DNA of 64,000 nucleotides from Rikenellaceae bacterium. GTDB taxonomy: Bacteria; Bacteroidota; Bacteroidia; Bacteroidales; Rikenellaceae. Position 1 is the stretch's first letter. The number at the start of each line of letters is the position of its first letter. This document shows, one piece after another, positions 62,458 to 64,000 of this stretch. The notes beneath the pieces are model-generated. The model saw only the letters and a list, made by a program, of their open reading frames with translations, did not search any database and had not been told where the DNA came from. The stretch is taken from assembly GCA_015060115.1 (NCBI GenBank), contig SUZB01000004.1, positions 1 to 64,000 on the forward strand, read 5' to 3'. The position numbers were made by a program, and so were the translations under genes.

Positions 62458-62967
62458 CTATAACTTGCTAATTAGGTCCTCTATAACGCCATTAGATATT
62501 GCGAATTTATCCAAAAATTTCGAGATAGCAATATTTTCGGCCGAAATAGTCTTCTTATATATAGATATTCCGCCACGCACATTGTAGCTGACGGTAAGCC
62601 CCTCGTCACGCTTAAGCACCAAGCGCAACATTTTAAGCAGAGCAAACGAGCTACGCGACTCAAAGCGCAGTGGAACAAGAACGGTCTCGGTGCGATTGCG
62701 GCGCAACACCACCTTATCGCGCAACGAGATGACACCCAACGACTTGCCGTTATCGAAAATCTCGACATTGGCGAACTTTGCTACCAGACGAAGGTGGGTA
62801 TCGTTGGTCATCTCGACCCAGATATTAGCGCCCGTAGAGGATAGGTGCGTAACACGCTCGATGCGCTCAATCTTAATCTTCGATGCAATAGAGCCCACGA
62901 TGCCCGCCTGTGCCACGGGTGCAACAAGCATAAAAGCAAACAAAAGTATGATATATAATCTCTTCAT
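62458..62967 (-). CDS. Secreted hypothetical protein (LEA14-like)
   Basis: A 169-residue protein with a signal peptide (RLYIILLFAFMLVAPVAQA). The mature part has alternating strands (IERVTHLSSTGANIWVEMTN, KFANVEIFDNGKSLGVISLR, TVLVPLRFESRSSFALLKML), like LEA14-type immunoglobulin folds. Function unknown. Located between menG and the SPOR-like gene on the same strand. Confidence 0.65.
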   Translation of the reverse strand: MKRLYIILLFAFMLVAPVAQAGIVGSIASKIKIERIERVTHLSSTGANIWVEMTNDTHLRLVAKFANVEIFDNGKSLGVISLRDKVVLRRNRTETVLVPLRFESRSSFALLKMLRLVLKRDEGLTVSYNVRGGISIYKKTISAENIAISKFLDKFAISNGVIEDLISKL

Positions 62968-62994
62968 AATCCGTATATTAAACGCTGCAAAGGG

Positions 62995-63714
62995 CTATTT
63001 TCTTGCCTCGTAGATGTGTGCAATGCCAAAGCTCTGCGACCTACGCTTTACATCGCTAAATCCCACACTCTCCAAAATATCGGAAAAGCGCTCAGGCGAG
63101 GGAAACTCATCGACCGACTCGGGCAGATAGATATAGGCCTGCTTATCCTTCGAGATAAGGCCACCGATAGCGGGTAGCAGATGGTGGGAATACTGCGCAT
63201 AGACCCAACGAACAAGCCAATTGCGAGGAGTGGAAAACTCCAAAACAACGATTTTGCCACCTCGGCGTATTGCACGGTGCATCTCTCGAAGGCCTCCCTC
63301 CAAATCCTCGAAGTTGCGCACACCAAAGGCTACGGTGGCAACATCGACACTCTCGGTGGCTATGGTCGTAAGGCCCTCAGCATCACCCTTCTCCAACGAT
63401 ATTCGGTCGTTAAGCTCAGCACTCTCAACCTTACGGCGAGCAACATTGAGCATCTCTTCGGAGAGGTCTACACCCACAATCTGCGCCCCCTCAATCTTGC
63501 GGGCAAGCAGAATTGCGAGGTCGCCAGTGCCGGTTGCAACATCAAGCACTCGCCGAGGCTTCAACCTACGCACTATGCGTACCACACGGCTACGCCAGAT
63601 GCGGTCGATCTGGAACGAGAGGATATGGTTTAGGCGGTCGTAGTTAGGTGCGATATTGTCAAACATCGCCTCGACCTGCTCCTTCTTTGTTTGCTGTTCG
63701 TTATATGGTTTCAT
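62995..63714 (-). CDS. menG: Demethylmenaquinone methyltransferase
   Basis: A 239-residue UbiE/MenG protein that makes menaquinone from demethylmenaquinone with SAM. Marks: the start VEAMFDNIAPNYDRLNHILS, the SAM-site VLDVATGTGDLAILLARK, ATVAFGVRNFEDLEGGLREM and the closing SFGIAHIYEARK. Bacteroidales make menaquinone only, so MenG is the right name. It lies nine bases after the permease gene upstream. Confidence 0.94.
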   Translation of the reverse strand: MKPYNEQQTKKEQVEAMFDNIAPNYDRLNHILSFQIDRIWRSRVVRIVRRLKPRRVLDVATGTGDLAILLARKIEGAQIVGVDLSEEMLNVARRKVESAELNDRISLEKGDAEGLTTIATESVDVATVAFGVRNFEDLEGGLREMHRAIRRGGKIVVLEFSTPRNWLVRWVYAQYSHHLLPAIGGLISKDKQAYIYLPESVDEFPSPERFSDILESVGFSDVKRRSQSFGIAHIYEARK

Positions 63715-63723
63715 ACTTGGTAA

Positions 63724-64000
63724 TTATTCATAACGCATTGTCTCCGAGGGCGATATGCGCGAAGCATAGGCCGCAGGAAGCAACATAACAACCGTTGCCA
63801 CCGCTATCGAGCCAACGACAGCCAGCGCCCACCAGCCCCAACACATAGCCGCAGGCACTGCCGAGAGCAGATAGCCCTCAGCAGGGAGTGGCACAACGGC
63901 AAAGTGGTGCTGAATGGCACATAGCGCAATGCCCACAATGGTGCCCCACACCACACCTCGACCCACGATAAAGAGGGCTCGGAAGAGGAAGAGGCGCACC
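63724..64000 (-). CDS. FtsX-type ABC permease, C-terminal part (runs off the window)
   Basis: The last 91+ residues of a membrane protein; its beginning lies beyond base 64000. Two hydrophobic helices (GRGVVWGTIVGIALCAIQHH, ALAVVGSIAVATVVMLLPAA) and the closing ASRISPSETMRYE match the end of MacB/LolE-type FtsX permeases, which move lipoproteins or other substrates with an ABC ATPase. Upstream of menG in the same direction. Confidence 0.8.
   Translation of the reverse strand, partial: VRLFLFRALFIVGRGVVWGTIVGIALCAIQHHFAVVPLPAEGYLLSAVPAAMCWGWWALAVVGSIAVATVVMLLPAAYASRISPSETMRYE

Overview
The window looks like a chromosomal segment of a gut Bacteroidales, most likely Rikenellaceae (Alistipes-like). 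Supporting signs are promoters with a TAnnTTTG -7 box, many Bacteroidota-type lipoproteins (BACON, Ig-like group 2, leucine-rich repeats, fimbrillin-like), a DUF5723 outer-membrane protein, an rSAM/lipoprotein cluster and a MobV/tyrosine-recombinase mobilizable element. The genus is inferred from gene style; no rRNA is present to confirm it.

Left accessory region (1-17.6 kb). An AT-rich defence-like block on the minus strand holds a HEPN-like protein, an AbiEi/AbiEii type IV toxin-antitoxin pair and a 1257-residue protein with a nuclease-like N-terminus and a degenerate NTPase-like middle. Next comes a mobilizable element: HTH protein, 839-residue surface lipoprotein, a large folded locus that may be an ncRNA, MobV relaxase, candidate oriT, primase, a repeat-rich origin/operator region, SF3-type helicase, RhuM-like protein and an integrase. 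A 29-30 bp imperfect direct repeat (8.26 and 17.18 kb) brackets the lipoprotein-to-integrase part.

Mixed region (17.6-31 kb). Short accessory genes (pRiA4b ORF-3-like, DUF169, PD-(D/E)XK nuclease-like, EFR1 ferredoxin, NERD protein) surround an array of 154-bp tandem repeats that leads into a 71-residue gene. The last repeat places its palindrome on the predicted transcription start of that gene. A paralogous 71-residue gene, also behind a repeat region, lies at 59.6 kb. A rod-shaped RNA resembling 6S RNA precedes a DprA-like gene at 27.7 kb. Catalase and a GH29 fucosidase follow.

Core region (31-64 kb). Here lie proC, a GH3 glucosidase, a GNAT-TIGR04076 fusion, surface lipoproteins, a DMT transporter, an MGMT-like protein, a CAT-anticodon tRNA, an rSAM/lipoprotein system (one radical SAM enzyme, four lipoproteins sharing a DxDGxxNGGxF/Y motif, and a DUF5723 porin-like protein), ispG, recO, a LytTR regulator, fabH-fabF-fabG, kbl, comM, two secreted proteins, menG and the end of an FtsX-type permease.

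Several repeat families are superimposed on these genes. (i) A palindromic word ATTATCAAGGATAAT occurs in the 154-bp array and as inverted pairs at 35.7 and 41.1 kb. (ii) Four ~130-170 bp hairpin elements have TTAGTTGTTAG-type ends. (iii) Two ~91-bp GTCAT...ATGAC palindromes lie side by side. (iv) A structured element is fused to the stop codons of kbl and comM; its inner hairpin differs between copies but stays paired. Families (i) and (iv) are the best candidates for something undescribed.
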